Assembly (NCBI RefSeq): GCF_002564465.1
Contig: NZ_NUUX01000013.1
Coordinates: 1-64,000 of the forward strand
From: Bacillus sp. AFS088145
GTDB taxonomy: Bacteria > Bacillota > Bacilli > Bacillales > Bacillaceae_G
Reading direction: 5' to 3'
DNA: 64,000 bases
The notes below the pieces were generated by a model, which was given only the letters and a program-made list of their open reading frames with translations, was not told the origin of the DNA and made no database searches. Every line of letters starts with the position of its first letter. Within the stretch, counting starts at the first letter, position 1. Of this stretch, positions 9,181 to 17,870 are shown one piece after another. Made by a program: the position numbers and the translations under genes.

Positions 9181-9385
9181 CTAGTATTTTGAACTGTTTA
9201 TTATTCAAATAAAAAAAATCTTCAAGAATGAAGATTTTTTCAGATTGTTAAGCAAATTCAAATGATTATTATAAGTTATGTTCGATCTTAATTGACCTAC
9301 AAACTGATTAACTAGTTGTTATGCTACTCTAAGTAAAGGATATAAAATTATAATTTTAGTGTAACCATTTTTTTGATGAATAAAT

Positions 9386-9510
9386 TGATTGTAGCGGATA
9401 GTGCTCGACTCCTATGGGATAAGCGGAAAGGCTGAGACCCCGCAGGCTTGCCGAGGAAGCCAAAGAATCTCGCCCCATGGAAAGCGAGCACACTGTAGCG
9501 GAAATCAACC
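9386..9510. repeat. Bacillus-type dispersed intergenic repeat
   Basis: About 125 bp, GC-richer than its surroundings, begins with TGATTGTAGCGGA and ends with GTAGCGGAAATCAAC, with inverted TGCTCG (9402-9407) and CGAGCA (9485-9490) inside. The CTGAGACCCCGCAGG and GCGAGCAC blocks match a repeat seen many times in Bacillus-group intergenic regions. I recognise it from memory and could not count copies. The flanks (9181-9385 and 9511-9662) hold nothing else that I can identify. Confidence 0.7.
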
Positions 9511-9662
9511 ACAACCAACTTTATTTAATTATTAAATTGACAAACTCTTTTTTCAGTTTGTTAAATCAAGCTTATCCCCTAACCCCTTCCTTTCTTTATC
9601 CCTGCCATTTGCATTCACACTTGGGCACTTAATGAATACTATAGGCATGAGGGTGTGATCCA

Positions 9663-10100
9663 ATGAATGACTATAAGATTAAAGAAGATCTTCGTATCAT
9701 CGCTACTCTTCAAAGAGATTTAAATGTCGCCGCTGCAGCCTTATTATTAACTGGCCAAATTACGATAATAGGTGTATTTGTAACGTCTGGAGAATTTAGT
9801 CTTTCTCTAAGTGGACCCTTATTAGGTAGAGAACGTGTAGAAAGTAAATATGGAGATCAATTAACAAATTCTCTTATTGATGTAATCGATATAATCATTG
9901 CTATTTTATTATTAATTGATGAAGTTCGCGTTGTAAGCTCTGTTATAGGACCTGGTAGATTCTCATTAAATGTGAGTGGACCCATTTTTGGTGCACCAGT
10001 TAGCGTACCGACACTTCCTTTTCTAAAAAAAACATATTACTTTTGCAAAAAAATTGTTTCGAAACATTTTGATATTGATCCGCGAATCTTTAGTAAATAA
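9663..10100 (+). CDS. Hypothetical protein with internal two-fold repeat
   Basis: I do not recognise this 145-residue protein. It has two similar hydrophobic halves: ALLLTGQITIIGVFVTSGEF followed by SLSLSGPLLG, and ILLLIDEVRVVSSVIGPGRF followed by SLNVSGPIFG. Each is preceded by an acidic or polar helix and the end is basic and aromatic (KKTYYFCKKIVSK). There is no signal peptide. The repeats look amphipathic beta or membrane-associated rather than classic transmembrane helices. The ATG follows GAGGGTG at about 7 nt. A 44-residue single-pass membrane protein follows 13 bp downstream, so the two probably form one operon. Neither reveals a catalytic motif. A spore or envelope role is possible but unproven. 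Confidence 0.65.
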   Translation: MNDYKIKEDLRIIATLQRDLNVAAAALLLTGQITIIGVFVTSGEFSLSLSGPLLGRERVESKYGDQLTNSLIDVIDIIIAILLLIDEVRVVSSVIGPGRFSLNVSGPIFGAPVSVPTLPFLKKTYYFCKKIVSKHFDIDPRIFSK

Positions 10101-10113
10101 AGGAATGGTGATT

Positions 10114-10248
10114 ATGGCTTTAACAGATATCCCTACAGTAAGACCTACTGATACCCAAGTTTTTCTTATGGCAATTTCAGTCATTTCGTTTATTTTCTTC
10201 TTTACACAAAGAAAAGCTAGTGACTCAACCTCAACACCGGTGAGTTAA
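10114..10248 (+). CDS. Small single-pass membrane protein, unknown
   Basis: Starting from the ATG at 10114 the product has 44 residues with one clear membrane helix (QVFLMAISVISFIFFFTQRK) between a polar N-terminus and a short Ser/Thr-rich tail. AAAGGA lies about 10 nt upstream; a GTG at 10108 is an alternative start. It follows the 145-residue gene closely on the same strand and probably shares its transcript. Small partner proteins of this size often tether or regulate a neighbour, but no function can be read from the sequence. Confidence 0.55.
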   Translation: MALTDIPTVRPTDTQVFLMAISVISFIFFFTQRKASDSTSTPVS

Positions 10249-10255
10249 GAGATCA

Positions 10256-10762
10256 CTATTCGTCTTTTTCTAACTCATTATTCATTGGTTTTTCTCTATT
10301 CTCAATAACTGATAAAACAGCTTCTTCAATCTCTTCATAGCATGTGCATCTACAAATATTGGAAGATAGCCATTCCTTCATCGTTTCATAAGTTGGATGT
10401 GGTTGTTTTAATAAAAGAGAATGACAATTCATAATAAATCCAGGAGTACAATAACCGCATTGAAACGCAAAATTTTCAACAAATGCTTTTTGTATAGGTG
10501 AATCTTTTAACCCTTCAATTGTTGTTATTTTTTGTCCAACTGCCTCGATGGCAAGCATTATACATGATTTATATACTGTATCATTTACTACAACTGAACA
10601 AGCCCCACAATCTCCATTTAGGCAACCTGGCTTCGCTCCAGTTAGACCTAATTTAGTTCGTAACACATACAGGAGAGTATCTACTGGACGAATCTCCACT
10701 TGTCGAATTTCATCATTAATACTTAAAGTAACACTTAATTTTTTGCTTGGAGACTGGTCCAT
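10256..10762 (-). CDS. Molybdenum hydroxylase [2Fe-2S] subunit (xanthine dehydrogenase family)
   Basis: The 168-residue protein carries both iron-sulfur motifs of the family: the plant-type cluster (KPGCLNGDCGACSVVV, then a further Cys in YKSC) and the second cluster (FQCGYCTPGF and NICRCTCYEEI). It passes electrons from the molybdenum site to the FAD subunit. It is homologous to B. subtilis PucE. It is the third gene of a three-gene minus-strand operon; its start overlaps the stop of the FAD-subunit gene by one base. Length is normal. The substrate is set by the large subunit and remains uncertain, so I give no gene symbol. Confidence 0.9.
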   Translation of the reverse strand: MDQSPSKKLSVTLSINDEIRQVEIRPVDTLLYVLRTKLGLTGAKPGCLNGDCGACSVVVNDTVYKSCIMLAIEAVGQKITTIEGLKDSPIQKAFVENFAFQCGYCTPGFIMNCHSLLLKQPHPTYETMKEWLSSNICRCTCYEEIEEAVLSVIENREKPMNNELEKDE

Positions 10763-11607
10763 TACCTTCCCTCCATTTCGATCATGATCTCTTCTATTGT
10801 GTTTTTTAGTACAAATAGTCGATACTCTTTTGATCCCTCAACATCGTCAAGTATTTCACCAGGAATAAATTGAATTGCTTTTTGTATTCTTTCTTCAACA
10901 CTCGAGTTCGTATTATTTAGCTCGGCTTCCATTTGCTTTGAACGAAATGGAAAAGGACATAGTCCACTAAAAGCAAAACGCAATTGATTTTCCGATTTAA
11001 TAGATGCGATCGTCAGTAGTGGATAACCCGTATCCCATTGCTGACGTTTTTTTATGCTAATATATGGTAGATTGATATATTTCTTTTCCGTTAGAAGTTG
11101 AATTAGAATTTGTCCGTCTTGGAGTTGTAAGTTTTGATTGAAGATTTGTTCGATTGGAAAAGCCTCTACACCATTGTACCCGGCAACAACTACTTGGCTA
11201 TCACAAAGAAGAAATGGTAAAATTGCTTCCCGATAAAAAATTTGACCACATAAGTTTCCACCTAAGGTAATTTTATTTCTTGCGGTACGGTCAGCTATTT
11301 CCATAGAAGCTTTAGTTAGTAATGGAAATAGGTTTTTCTCCTCAATATCAGTAAGTGAAATGACTGCACCTGATATTAAATAGCTCTCATTAAACTCAAA
11401 TAACTGACACTCTTTTAGATCTTTAATATCGATAAGCGCATCTGTTTCAACCAGATTTAATCGGCCTAGTGTTATGATTTCCGTACCACCTGCATAATAG
11501 ATTGGCCTCTTGTTTTTAGCTTTTAAAAAATAAAAAGTCTCCAATGCTTCTTTAATCGTCATTGGTTTATAGTATTCTATATTAGAAGATAACAAGCTAG
11601 TTCCCAC
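10762..11607 (-). CDS. Molybdenum hydroxylase FAD-binding subunit
   Basis: The 281-residue protein is the CoxM/PucC-type FAD subunit. It shows the flavin-binding AGGTEIITLGRLNL segment near residues 40-55 and the conserved TLGGNLCG motif near 115. It reoxidises the iron-sulfur subunit and passes electrons to the acceptor. It overlaps the end of the large-subunit gene by 11 bp and the small-subunit gene by 1 bp, indicating translational coupling and a 1:1:1 complex. The order large-medium-small differs from the order in the B. subtilis puc operon. No MoCo-insertion (XdhC/PucA) or MobA-like gene lies in the window, so maturation factors must be elsewhere. Confidence 0.88.
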   Translation of the reverse strand: MGTSLLSSNIEYYKPMTIKEALETFYFLKAKNKRPIYYAGGTEIITLGRLNLVETDALIDIKDLKECQLFEFNESYLISGAVISLTDIEEKNLFPLLTKASMEIADRTARNKITLGGNLCGQIFYREAILPFLLCDSQVVVAGYNGVEAFPIEQIFNQNLQLQDGQILIQLLTEKKYINLPYISIKKRQQWDTGYPLLTIASIKSENQLRFAFSGLCPFPFRSKQMEAELNNTNSSVEERIQKAIQFIPGEILDDVEGSKEYRLFVLKNTIEEIMIEMEGR

Positions 11608-13915
11608 CTTCTTTTACTTTCCATAATAGTTCTGGGATAATAGGTAAATTATAAATTTCAGCGGAAATTGCAGTTGAAAGACTATTTCCAAGAGCAGCTG
11701 GCATTCCTAGTAATCCATGTTCCCCTACCCCTCGTGCACCAAATACAGCATCGACTTGTGGAGTTTCAACAAACGCAACTTCATATTTAGGATTCTCTCC
11801 AAATCGTATTGGTCGATATGTTCGTAATTGCGGATTTAGTACTTTTCCCTGAGAATCAAATTTAAAAGTTTCTCTACCGGCAAAGGATAGTCCCATACTC
11901 ATTGCACCTTTAACTTGACCAGTTGCCGTCTTAATATTTAGTACATTACCAATATCAACAGCTGTAACAGCTTTAAGAATTCTATATTCATATGTTTTCA
12001 GATTGACTTCTACTTCCACACCATGTGCACAGACCGTCCATTCTGGTCCTGGTTTTCCAGCACCTGTTTCTCGATCTATATATGTTAAGCCAGTTAAAAT
12101 ATAATGTCCCCTCCCAATTATTTGTCCACCAATCGAGTTTCCATTTGGAAAAGTATATCCATAAGCGATATCTTTTATCGCTATATTTTTAGTAGGTTCG
12201 CTTCTTAAAAATACTTTACCGTAACCAACCTCTAAATCCTCAACTGGAGCACGCAATACAAAAGAGGCTATATCTTTTAATTGACGAATTAAATCTTCAG
12301 CAGCTGCTAGCAAAGCTCTTCCTGCCATGAATGTCCCTCTACTTGCAACAGTTTTCCAATGTTCAGGTGTATTTAATGTGTTAATCTTCATTTGAACATG
12401 AATATCGTTTACATCCATTTTCAGAATCTCTGCTAACATTTGAGCAAGAATTGTTTTTGTACCTTGACCCAGCTCTACTACACCCGAAAGTAAATTAATG
12501 CTACCATCAGCATTATAGATTAATATGACACCTGAACTAGCATTTGGTGTAATGGTAGAAGTTTTCCAAGAACAACTAATTCCTTTTGCCCTTACTTTAT
12601 GATTTCCTAAGTCAATGACCTGACCTTCCTCCCAATTGATTAATTCTTTCATTTTTTCAATACATTTTGGTAAATTTCCAACTGTACTTGAATTTAATAC
12701 AACTTGAGTAGGCGTTTGATCACCAGGTTTAATTGCGTTTTTTTCTCTTAGTTCAATCGGATCCATATTTAATTTTTTAGCAAGAATATCCATCGCTCTT
12801 TCAAATGCAAAATGTACTTCAGAATGACTAAACCCCCTAAAAGGCGCTGGATATGGATGATTTGTATACATACAAAAAGAATCACACCAAATATTTTCGA
12901 TATTGTAAGGTCCTGTACAATCAACTGCTCCCGCTCGTGTTAAATCAATTGATTTATCAGCATACGCTCCGCCATCCCATAAAAATTGAATCTCAGCAAC
13001 CTTGAGCATTCCCTCTTTTGTACATCCTAGTTTTACATTCGCTTCTAGGCCAATATGCACTGGCGAGGAAAGCATATCATGTTCACGACTATTTAATATT
13101 TTTACTAATCTGCCATTTACAGCTCGTGAAGCAATAAAAGCTAAAATTTCTAACTGGACTGCCCCTTTTCCACCATATCCCCCACCAACAAAAGGCGTGT
13201 TTACAATGATTTTTCCAGGTTTTATTCCAAAATAATCACCAATCAAATCCTTTACCATAAAAGGGCTTTGTGAAGAAGTAGTAATCTCAATAGTGCCATC
13301 ATGATGTATTTGCGCAAATGAACATCTTGTCTCCATTGCAGCATGATCTGATGGTCTAAAAGCAAAACTCTCATCAACCATTACTTCACTTTCTCTCCAA
13401 CCTTTGTTAAAATCGCCTTTTCGAATTTTAATTCTTGTAGCTATATTAGTTCCTGGCTCTGGGTAAACCCCTTCTGTTTTTTCATATTCTCCTAGGTTAG
13501 GATGTAAAAGAGGAGCATTTTGTTTAAGTGCTTCCGACGGAGAATTTACAACAGTCAGTAATTCATATTGTACTTTCACTAAACTAGCAGCATGATTTGC
13601 TTGATACTTTGTATCTGCTACAACGATTGCTACTACTTCTCCAAAAAACCGAACTCGATCAAATGCAATTGGATACCGGTCAAGTATCCCTTCTCCTACT
13701 AAAGGTAGATTTTCACCAAATATAATTTTTCTTACACCTGGTACATTTAGAGCTTCAGTTGCATCAATATTTTTAATGAGCGCATGCGCGTATGGACTTG
13801 TTACTAATTGAGCATGAAGCATATCATTTGCCTCGAAATCGTCTGTATATTTAGCATAGCCAGTAACTTTTTCGAAAGACTCTTTTCGGGGTATTCCTTT
13901 ACCGATTATATGCAT
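11597..13915 (-). CDS. Molybdenum hydroxylase large (molybdopterin-binding) subunit
   Basis: The 772-residue protein is the catalytic subunit of a xanthine dehydrogenase-family enzyme. Motifs in order are the N-terminal RKESFEKVTGYAKYTDDF, the FVGGGYGGKG segment, APFRGFSHSE, GVVELGQGTKT, and ARGVGEHGLLGMP, in which E732 is the expected catalytic glutamate. The family hydroxylates purines, aldehydes or N-heterocycles using molybdopterin cytosine dinucleotide. APFRGF is closer to xanthine dehydrogenase than to CO dehydrogenase, but the residues that fix substrate are not clear, so xanthine is a candidate only. It is the first gene of the operon. Its leader has a perfect palindrome at 13952-13970 and a terminator-like hairpin at 14033-14063, suggesting regulated expression. 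Confidence 0.87.
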   Translation of the reverse strand: MHIIGKGIPRKESFEKVTGYAKYTDDFEANDMLHAQLVTSPYAHALIKNIDATEALNVPGVRKIIFGENLPLVGEGILDRYPIAFDRVRFFGEVVAIVVADTKYQANHAASLVKVQYELLTVVNSPSEALKQNAPLLHPNLGEYEKTEGVYPEPGTNIATRIKIRKGDFNKGWRESEVMVDESFAFRPSDHAAMETRCSFAQIHHDGTIEITTSSQSPFMVKDLIGDYFGIKPGKIIVNTPFVGGGYGGKGAVQLEILAFIASRAVNGRLVKILNSREHDMLSSPVHIGLEANVKLGCTKEGMLKVAEIQFLWDGGAYADKSIDLTRAGAVDCTGPYNIENIWCDSFCMYTNHPYPAPFRGFSHSEVHFAFERAMDILAKKLNMDPIELREKNAIKPGDQTPTQVVLNSSTVGNLPKCIEKMKELINWEEGQVIDLGNHKVRAKGISCSWKTSTITPNASSGVILIYNADGSINLLSGVVELGQGTKTILAQMLAEILKMDVNDIHVQMKINTLNTPEHWKTVASRGTFMAGRALLAAAEDLIRQLKDIASFVLRAPVEDLEVGYGKVFLRSEPTKNIAIKDIAYGYTFPNGNSIGGQIIGRGHYILTGLTYIDRETGAGKPGPEWTVCAHGVEVEVNLKTYEYRILKAVTAVDIGNVLNIKTATGQVKGAMSMGLSFAGRETFKFDSQGKVLNPQLRTYRPIRFGENPKYEVAFVETPQVDAVFGARGVGEHGLLGMPAALGNSLSTAISAEIYNLPIIPELLWKVKEGGN

Positions 13916-13951
13916 GATGTGTTCTCAACCCCTTCCGTAAAAAACATTTCA

Positions 13952-13970
13952 TAAAGTATTTAATACTTTA
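13952..13970. promoter_or_regulatory. Perfect 19-bp palindrome upstream of hydroxylase operon
   Basis: TAAAGTATTTAATACTTTA is a perfect inverted repeat about 37 bp before the large-subunit start. A half-site-like ATACTTTA recurs at about 14004. It is a good candidate operator for an unidentified regulator. Confidence 0.5.
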
Positions 13971-14032
13971 GCAATAGTTAATATAAGATTTCTTTTATAT
14001 GAGATACTTTAAAAATTTATGTTTTGAATACT

Positions 14033-14063
14033 AAAAAAATGCCCAGATAGGAGAATCAGGCAT
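14033..14063 (-). terminator. Terminator-like hairpin in the hydroxylase operon leader
   Basis: On the minus strand ATGCC (with inner GAT) pairs with GGCAT (inner ATC), followed by TTTTTTT. It lies about 120 bp upstream of the first gene of the operon, and no upstream minus-strand gene ends here, so it could act as an attenuator. The rest of the 13916-14234 gap holds promoters for two divergent operons but no recognisable riboswitch. Confidence 0.5.
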
Positions 14064-14234
14064 CTTAATCAGAACTATGAAATATAGGGTTTAATTAATT
14101 TACAACCTAATTATGATCTTAAATATTCATATTTAAAGACTTTAGTAATTACAAGATCAATTTCCATACATATCCAATTTACAAAAGGGAATAATACTTA
14201 TATTCATTGCGGAGTTTTTAAGGAGTTGGTTTAA

Positions 14235-15617
14235 ATGGAAGTAAATGAAAAAACCTCCATGCTTGAGGAAGTACAAAACGAATTTCATTCAAGTTCAGAT
14301 TTTAAATATAAAAAATATTCAATTGATGAAGTAACTCTTCATTTATGTTATCTAGATACAATGATCGATTCAGAGGTTATTCAAACACATATATTAGAAC
14401 GAGTAGTTTCAAAAGATCATTCAGGTCGAATCATCACGACTATATTAGATTCTGATGATGCATTTACACTTGATGAATGTATACAATCTATTCTTTCTGG
14501 AAATGTTATTGTTTTTAATGATAATAATAAAAGTAAAGCAAAGTCATATTCTGCACCTAGTAATAATAGCGACCGTTCAATATCAGAAACACTTTCTGAA
14601 ACAGTAACATTAGGTGCTCATGACAGTTTTGTGGAGAGCCTTAAAATCAATTCAACTTTAATTCGAAAAAGATTACGTACGAAAGAATTAATTATCAAGA
14701 ATATAACTGTTGGTAAAAAATATCCTGTAAACCTTTCCATTTTTTATTTAAATGATATAACACCTCAATCTATGATTCAAACAATTGAAGAGAAAATAAA
14801 AAAACTTGAGTCGAATGGAAAAGTCGAACCTAATCAAATGATTGAGTCTGTACATGTTCAAAACATTATAGAAGAGTATCCTTCTTCACCTTTTCCACAG
14901 GTAATGTTCACTGAAAGACCTGATCGTACAGTCCGTCATTTATTATCAGGAAAACCTGCTATTATGGTTGACAATGATCCTAGTGCATTATTATTTCCTT
15001 ATGATATTTATGGTTATTTTCGAGCTGCAGATGATTTTAATTTTCGATGGTTTTTTGGAGTATTTTTCTTTTGTTTAAGAATATTAGCTTTTTGGATAGC
15101 TGTATTATTACCTTCAATTTATATTGCGATTACAACTTATCATTCAAATATTTTGCCAGTTTCAATTTTTTATACTTTAAAGCTATCAATAGAAAATGTC
15201 CCACTTCCACCATTAATCGAAGCTTTTTCGATGATTATTATTTTAGAACTGTTGAAGGAAGCTGCTTTAAGACTTCCAAATCCTATTGGATCAACCATTG
15301 GTACTGTTGGAGCGATCGTCATTGGAACGGCTATTGTACAAACCAATTTAATCTCAAATTCAATGGTTGTTGTAATTGCGATTACTGCCGTTTCATCATT
15401 CTCACTTCCATCAAAGGAAATGTCGGTTGCTGCACGAATTATGGGTATACCACTTTTAATTCTTTCATCAATTTTTGGATTTATTGGAATTAGTTTAGGC
15501 GTCTTTATGATTTTTGCTCACCTATCAAAAATTAAAGCCTTTAGTTTTCGATATGTTGAAAATCCAGGTTTCTCTGAGTTTGTTCTTTTTAAAAATAGAA
15601 AGGGGAAAGAAACATGA
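14235..15617 (+). CDS. Spore germination receptor subunit A (GerA family)
   Basis: The 460-residue protein is the A subunit of a nutrient germinant receptor in the inner spore membrane. The soluble N-terminal half (about 1-260) contains the typical FTERPDRTVRHLLSGKPAIM stretch. The C-terminal half has about five membrane helices with VAVLLPSIYIA-like and LLKEAALRLPNPIGSTIG segments. It starts at an ATG with AAGGAG 9 nt upstream. Its stop overlaps the start of the B-subunit gene (ATGA), showing a coupled operon A-B-C. The germinant cannot be inferred. It is somewhat short for the family because the N-terminal domain is compact, but no lesion is visible. A decayed paralog lies at 5970-7417. Confidence 0.9.
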   Translation: MEVNEKTSMLEEVQNEFHSSSDFKYKKYSIDEVTLHLCYLDTMIDSEVIQTHILERVVSKDHSGRIITTILDSDDAFTLDECIQSILSGNVIVFNDNNKSKAKSYSAPSNNSDRSISETLSETVTLGAHDSFVESLKINSTLIRKRLRTKELIIKNITVGKKYPVNLSIFYLNDITPQSMIQTIEEKIKKLESNGKVEPNQMIESVHVQNIIEEYPSSPFPQVMFTERPDRTVRHLLSGKPAIMVDNDPSALLFPYDIYGYFRAADDFNFRWFFGVFFFCLRILAFWIAVLLPSIYIAITTYHSNILPVSIFYTLKLSIENVPLPPLIEAFSMIIILELLKEAALRLPNPIGSTIGTVGAIVIGTAIVQTNLISNSMVVVIAITAVSSFSLPSKEMSVAARIMGIPLLILSSIFGFIGISLGVFMIFAHLSKIKAFSFRYVENPGFSEFVLFKNRKGKET

Positions 15618-16684
15618 TTAATAATAAACACCTTTTCTATTTGATTATATTTACCCAATTCGGCGTCGCCATTACAAGCTATCCTTATGATATGTATAAA
15701 ATTGCAGGTCATGATAGTTGGATTTCTACTATTATAGGTGGAATAATCGTTCAAATTTTAATCTTACTTTATTATAGTTTATATAAAAAATTTCCTGACA
15801 AAAGCTTTACTGACTATACAAAAATAATAACGAATCCATTCATTGGAACATGTATAAATATTAGCTATTTCATCTATTTTTTGTATGTTGTAATCGTAGT
15901 ATCAATGAGATTTTCTGATATTATCACGATCTGGATTTTTCCAAAAAGTCCTTCTTGGCTTATTCTCATTTTATTTTTAGTAACGGCGTATATTATCGCG
16001 AAAAATGACATCCAAACCATTGCAAGAACATATGTACTTTGTACATTTATCTTTCTAATCTTTATCTTATTTTTACTATCTGCTTATGATAATGTTCATA
16101 TTGGCAGAATATTACCTATTGGCCAATATCCAATAAAAAAGATTGGCTCCGGTGCATATTCATCATTTCTTGAAATGTTAGGTTTTGAAATTTTTTTATT
16201 TATAGCGCCAAACTTTCAAGATACAAAAAAGAAATTATTTACTTTAACATTTGCAAATTTCTTTACGACAATTTTTTATACCTTTATTATTATTACTTCC
16301 TATATTCGACTAAGTAACAAAGAAAATAGTTATATTATAGACCCCATTCTATATATTTTTAAAACCTATCACTCGAAAATGATTGAAAGTTTAGATACGA
16401 TATTTTTAAGCTTATGGACAATTGTCATTTGTGCTACAGTAGTTAGCTATATTTATATCGTTAGTGAAGATGTACATAAGCGACTATCATTAATTGTAAA
16501 AAATAGGAAAAGCATATTACTTTTCATCATTATAGTAGTATTTGCTTTTTATCCGTTAGTTTCCTTCCATCTAATCAGAAGAGAAACAATTGTAAATTTC
16601 GGTAGTTATTTAGACCCTTTATTTATTATTATTATTCCATGCCTATTGTTCCTAATTAATAAAGTTAGGGGGCTAATCAATTGA
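15614..16684 (+). CDS. Spore germination receptor subunit B (GerB family permease-like)
   Basis: The 356-residue protein has about ten membrane helices and belongs to the GerAB/APC-like family, which forms the germinant-sensing membrane subunit. Evidence includes the N-terminal LFYLIIFTQFGVAITSYPYD, the WISTIIGGI segment, and the position between A and C subunits. It overlaps both neighbours by four bases or fewer. In characterised receptors this subunit binds amino acid germinants; here the ligand is unknown. Confidence 0.88.
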   Translation: MINNKHLFYLIIFTQFGVAITSYPYDMYKIAGHDSWISTIIGGIIVQILILLYYSLYKKFPDKSFTDYTKIITNPFIGTCINISYFIYFLYVVIVVSMRFSDIITIWIFPKSPSWLILILFLVTAYIIAKNDIQTIARTYVLCTFIFLIFILFLLSAYDNVHIGRILPIGQYPIKKIGSGAYSSFLEMLGFEIFLFIAPNFQDTKKKLFTLTFANFFTTIFYTFIIITSYIRLSNKENSYIIDPILYIFKTYHSKMIESLDTIFLSLWTIVICATVVSYIYIVSEDVHKRLSLIVKNRKSILLFIIIVVFAFYPLVSFHLIRRETIVNFGSYLDPLFIIIIPCLLFLINKVRGLIN

Positions 16685-17820
16685 TTCGCAAGTCAAAAAT
16701 CATTATTTGTTTATTTTTATTTCTTTTAGTAGCTACTGGTTGCTGGGATTCAAGAACAATTACAGAAAAAACATTAGTAAATGGGATTAGTATTGATATT
16801 GATCAAGATAAAAAAATTGAGGTGAATGCACTAATACTTGATATTATCGGAAGAGGATCTGGCGTCTTCGATTTCCAAAATGAATCTGTTAAATCTACAA
16901 AGAAGAATTCAGTATCTCACGCTGGGATGGAAATACAATCATTTTTACCTGGAGATATAACGACATCAAAAACGAGGGTTATATTATTAGGTGAAGATTT
17001 CTCGAAAACTAAATTTATTCATCTTTTAAGTACCTTTCGGCGTAGAACATCTTCAAATCTAAATGTATCTGTCGCTATAACAAATAAGCAACCTGCAAAA
17101 AACGTTTTGGAATTAAAAACCGTTGGTTCAAAACCATTGTCATTTATATTAAAGGATACAATTGATAATGCCGAGTCAACCTCCATCGCTCAAAAAATGG
17201 AGTTATTTAATATTTTTACTTATACTTCTGAAGATGGAATTGATTTCACAATCCCAGTTGTAGATGTATCATCAGATAAACGAGTAGAAGTTGTTGGTTC
17301 AGGACTAATGCATAATGCTAGCTATACTGGTCATTTCATAACTTCTGATCAATCTCCTGTTCTTTTAATGTTGATGGGGAAATATGGAAATACCGGCCAT
17401 TTTATTACAAAGCTTCCTAAAAAATATGAAGCACCATACAATACAATATCTTATGAAATCATTAGACCTAGAAATAATTTCTCTATTACGACTTCTAAAG
17501 ATAAAATAGAAGTAAATTTAAAAATTGATGCATATGTTAGAATAGACGGAATTACATCAATTAAAATGTTACAAGAAGAAGAAATGTGGTCCATTATTAA
17601 GAAAGATTTAAATAAAAGAGCTAAAGAGGTAATCAAAGAAATTCAAGTTGCTAATAGTGATGTGCTTGGTATTGGAAGATATTTAAAAGAACATCAGCCA
17701 GAAGAATGGCGAAAACTAAATTGGCAAAAGAAATATCCTACTATTGAAATCAAACCGAAAGTGTCCGTTACCATATTAAGTACAGGAGCAATTGGAACAG
17801 AGTCTCAACTTGAAGAATAA
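16681..17820 (+). CDS. Spore germination receptor subunit C (Ger(x)C lipoprotein)
   Basis: The 379-residue protein begins with a lipoprotein signal sequence; the lipobox ends ATGC with C21 as the lipidation site, followed by the WDSR sequence typical of GerC proteins. The body matches the Ger(x)C family with VNGISIDIDQDKKIEVNALI near the start and an SVTILSTGAIG end. The protein should be anchored to the outer face of the inner spore membrane. Translation starts at a TTG (16681) that overlaps the B-subunit stop, with AGGGGG upstream. This completes an intact A-B-C receptor operon. Confidence 0.88.
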   Translation: MIRKSKIIICLFLFLLVATGCWDSRTITEKTLVNGISIDIDQDKKIEVNALILDIIGRGSGVFDFQNESVKSTKKNSVSHAGMEIQSFLPGDITTSKTRVILLGEDFSKTKFIHLLSTFRRRTSSNLNVSVAITNKQPAKNVLELKTVGSKPLSFILKDTIDNAESTSIAQKMELFNIFTYTSEDGIDFTIPVVDVSSDKRVEVVGSGLMHNASYTGHFITSDQSPVLLMLMGKYGNTGHFITKLPKKYEAPYNTISYEIIRPRNNFSITTSKDKIEVNLKIDAYVRIDGITSIKMLQEEEMWSIIKKDLNKRAKEVIKEIQVANSDVLGIGRYLKEHQPEEWRKLNWQKKYPTIEIKPKVSVTILSTGAIGTESQLEE

Positions 17821-17824
17821 TTTA

Positions 17825-17870
17825 AAAAAGATAGTGTAGTCAGTTGGAATGCTGGCTTCACTATCTTTTT
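17825..17870. terminator. Bidirectional terminator between ger operon and LysR gene
   Basis: AAAAAGATAGTG pairs with CACTATCTTTTT with poly-A and poly-T on both sides, serving the convergent ger operon and lysR gene. Confidence 0.9.

Noticed and set aside
13916-14230. Purine riboswitch before the hydroxylase operon
   Set aside because: The conserved purine aptamer loops and junction bases are not present; only a simple hairpin is.
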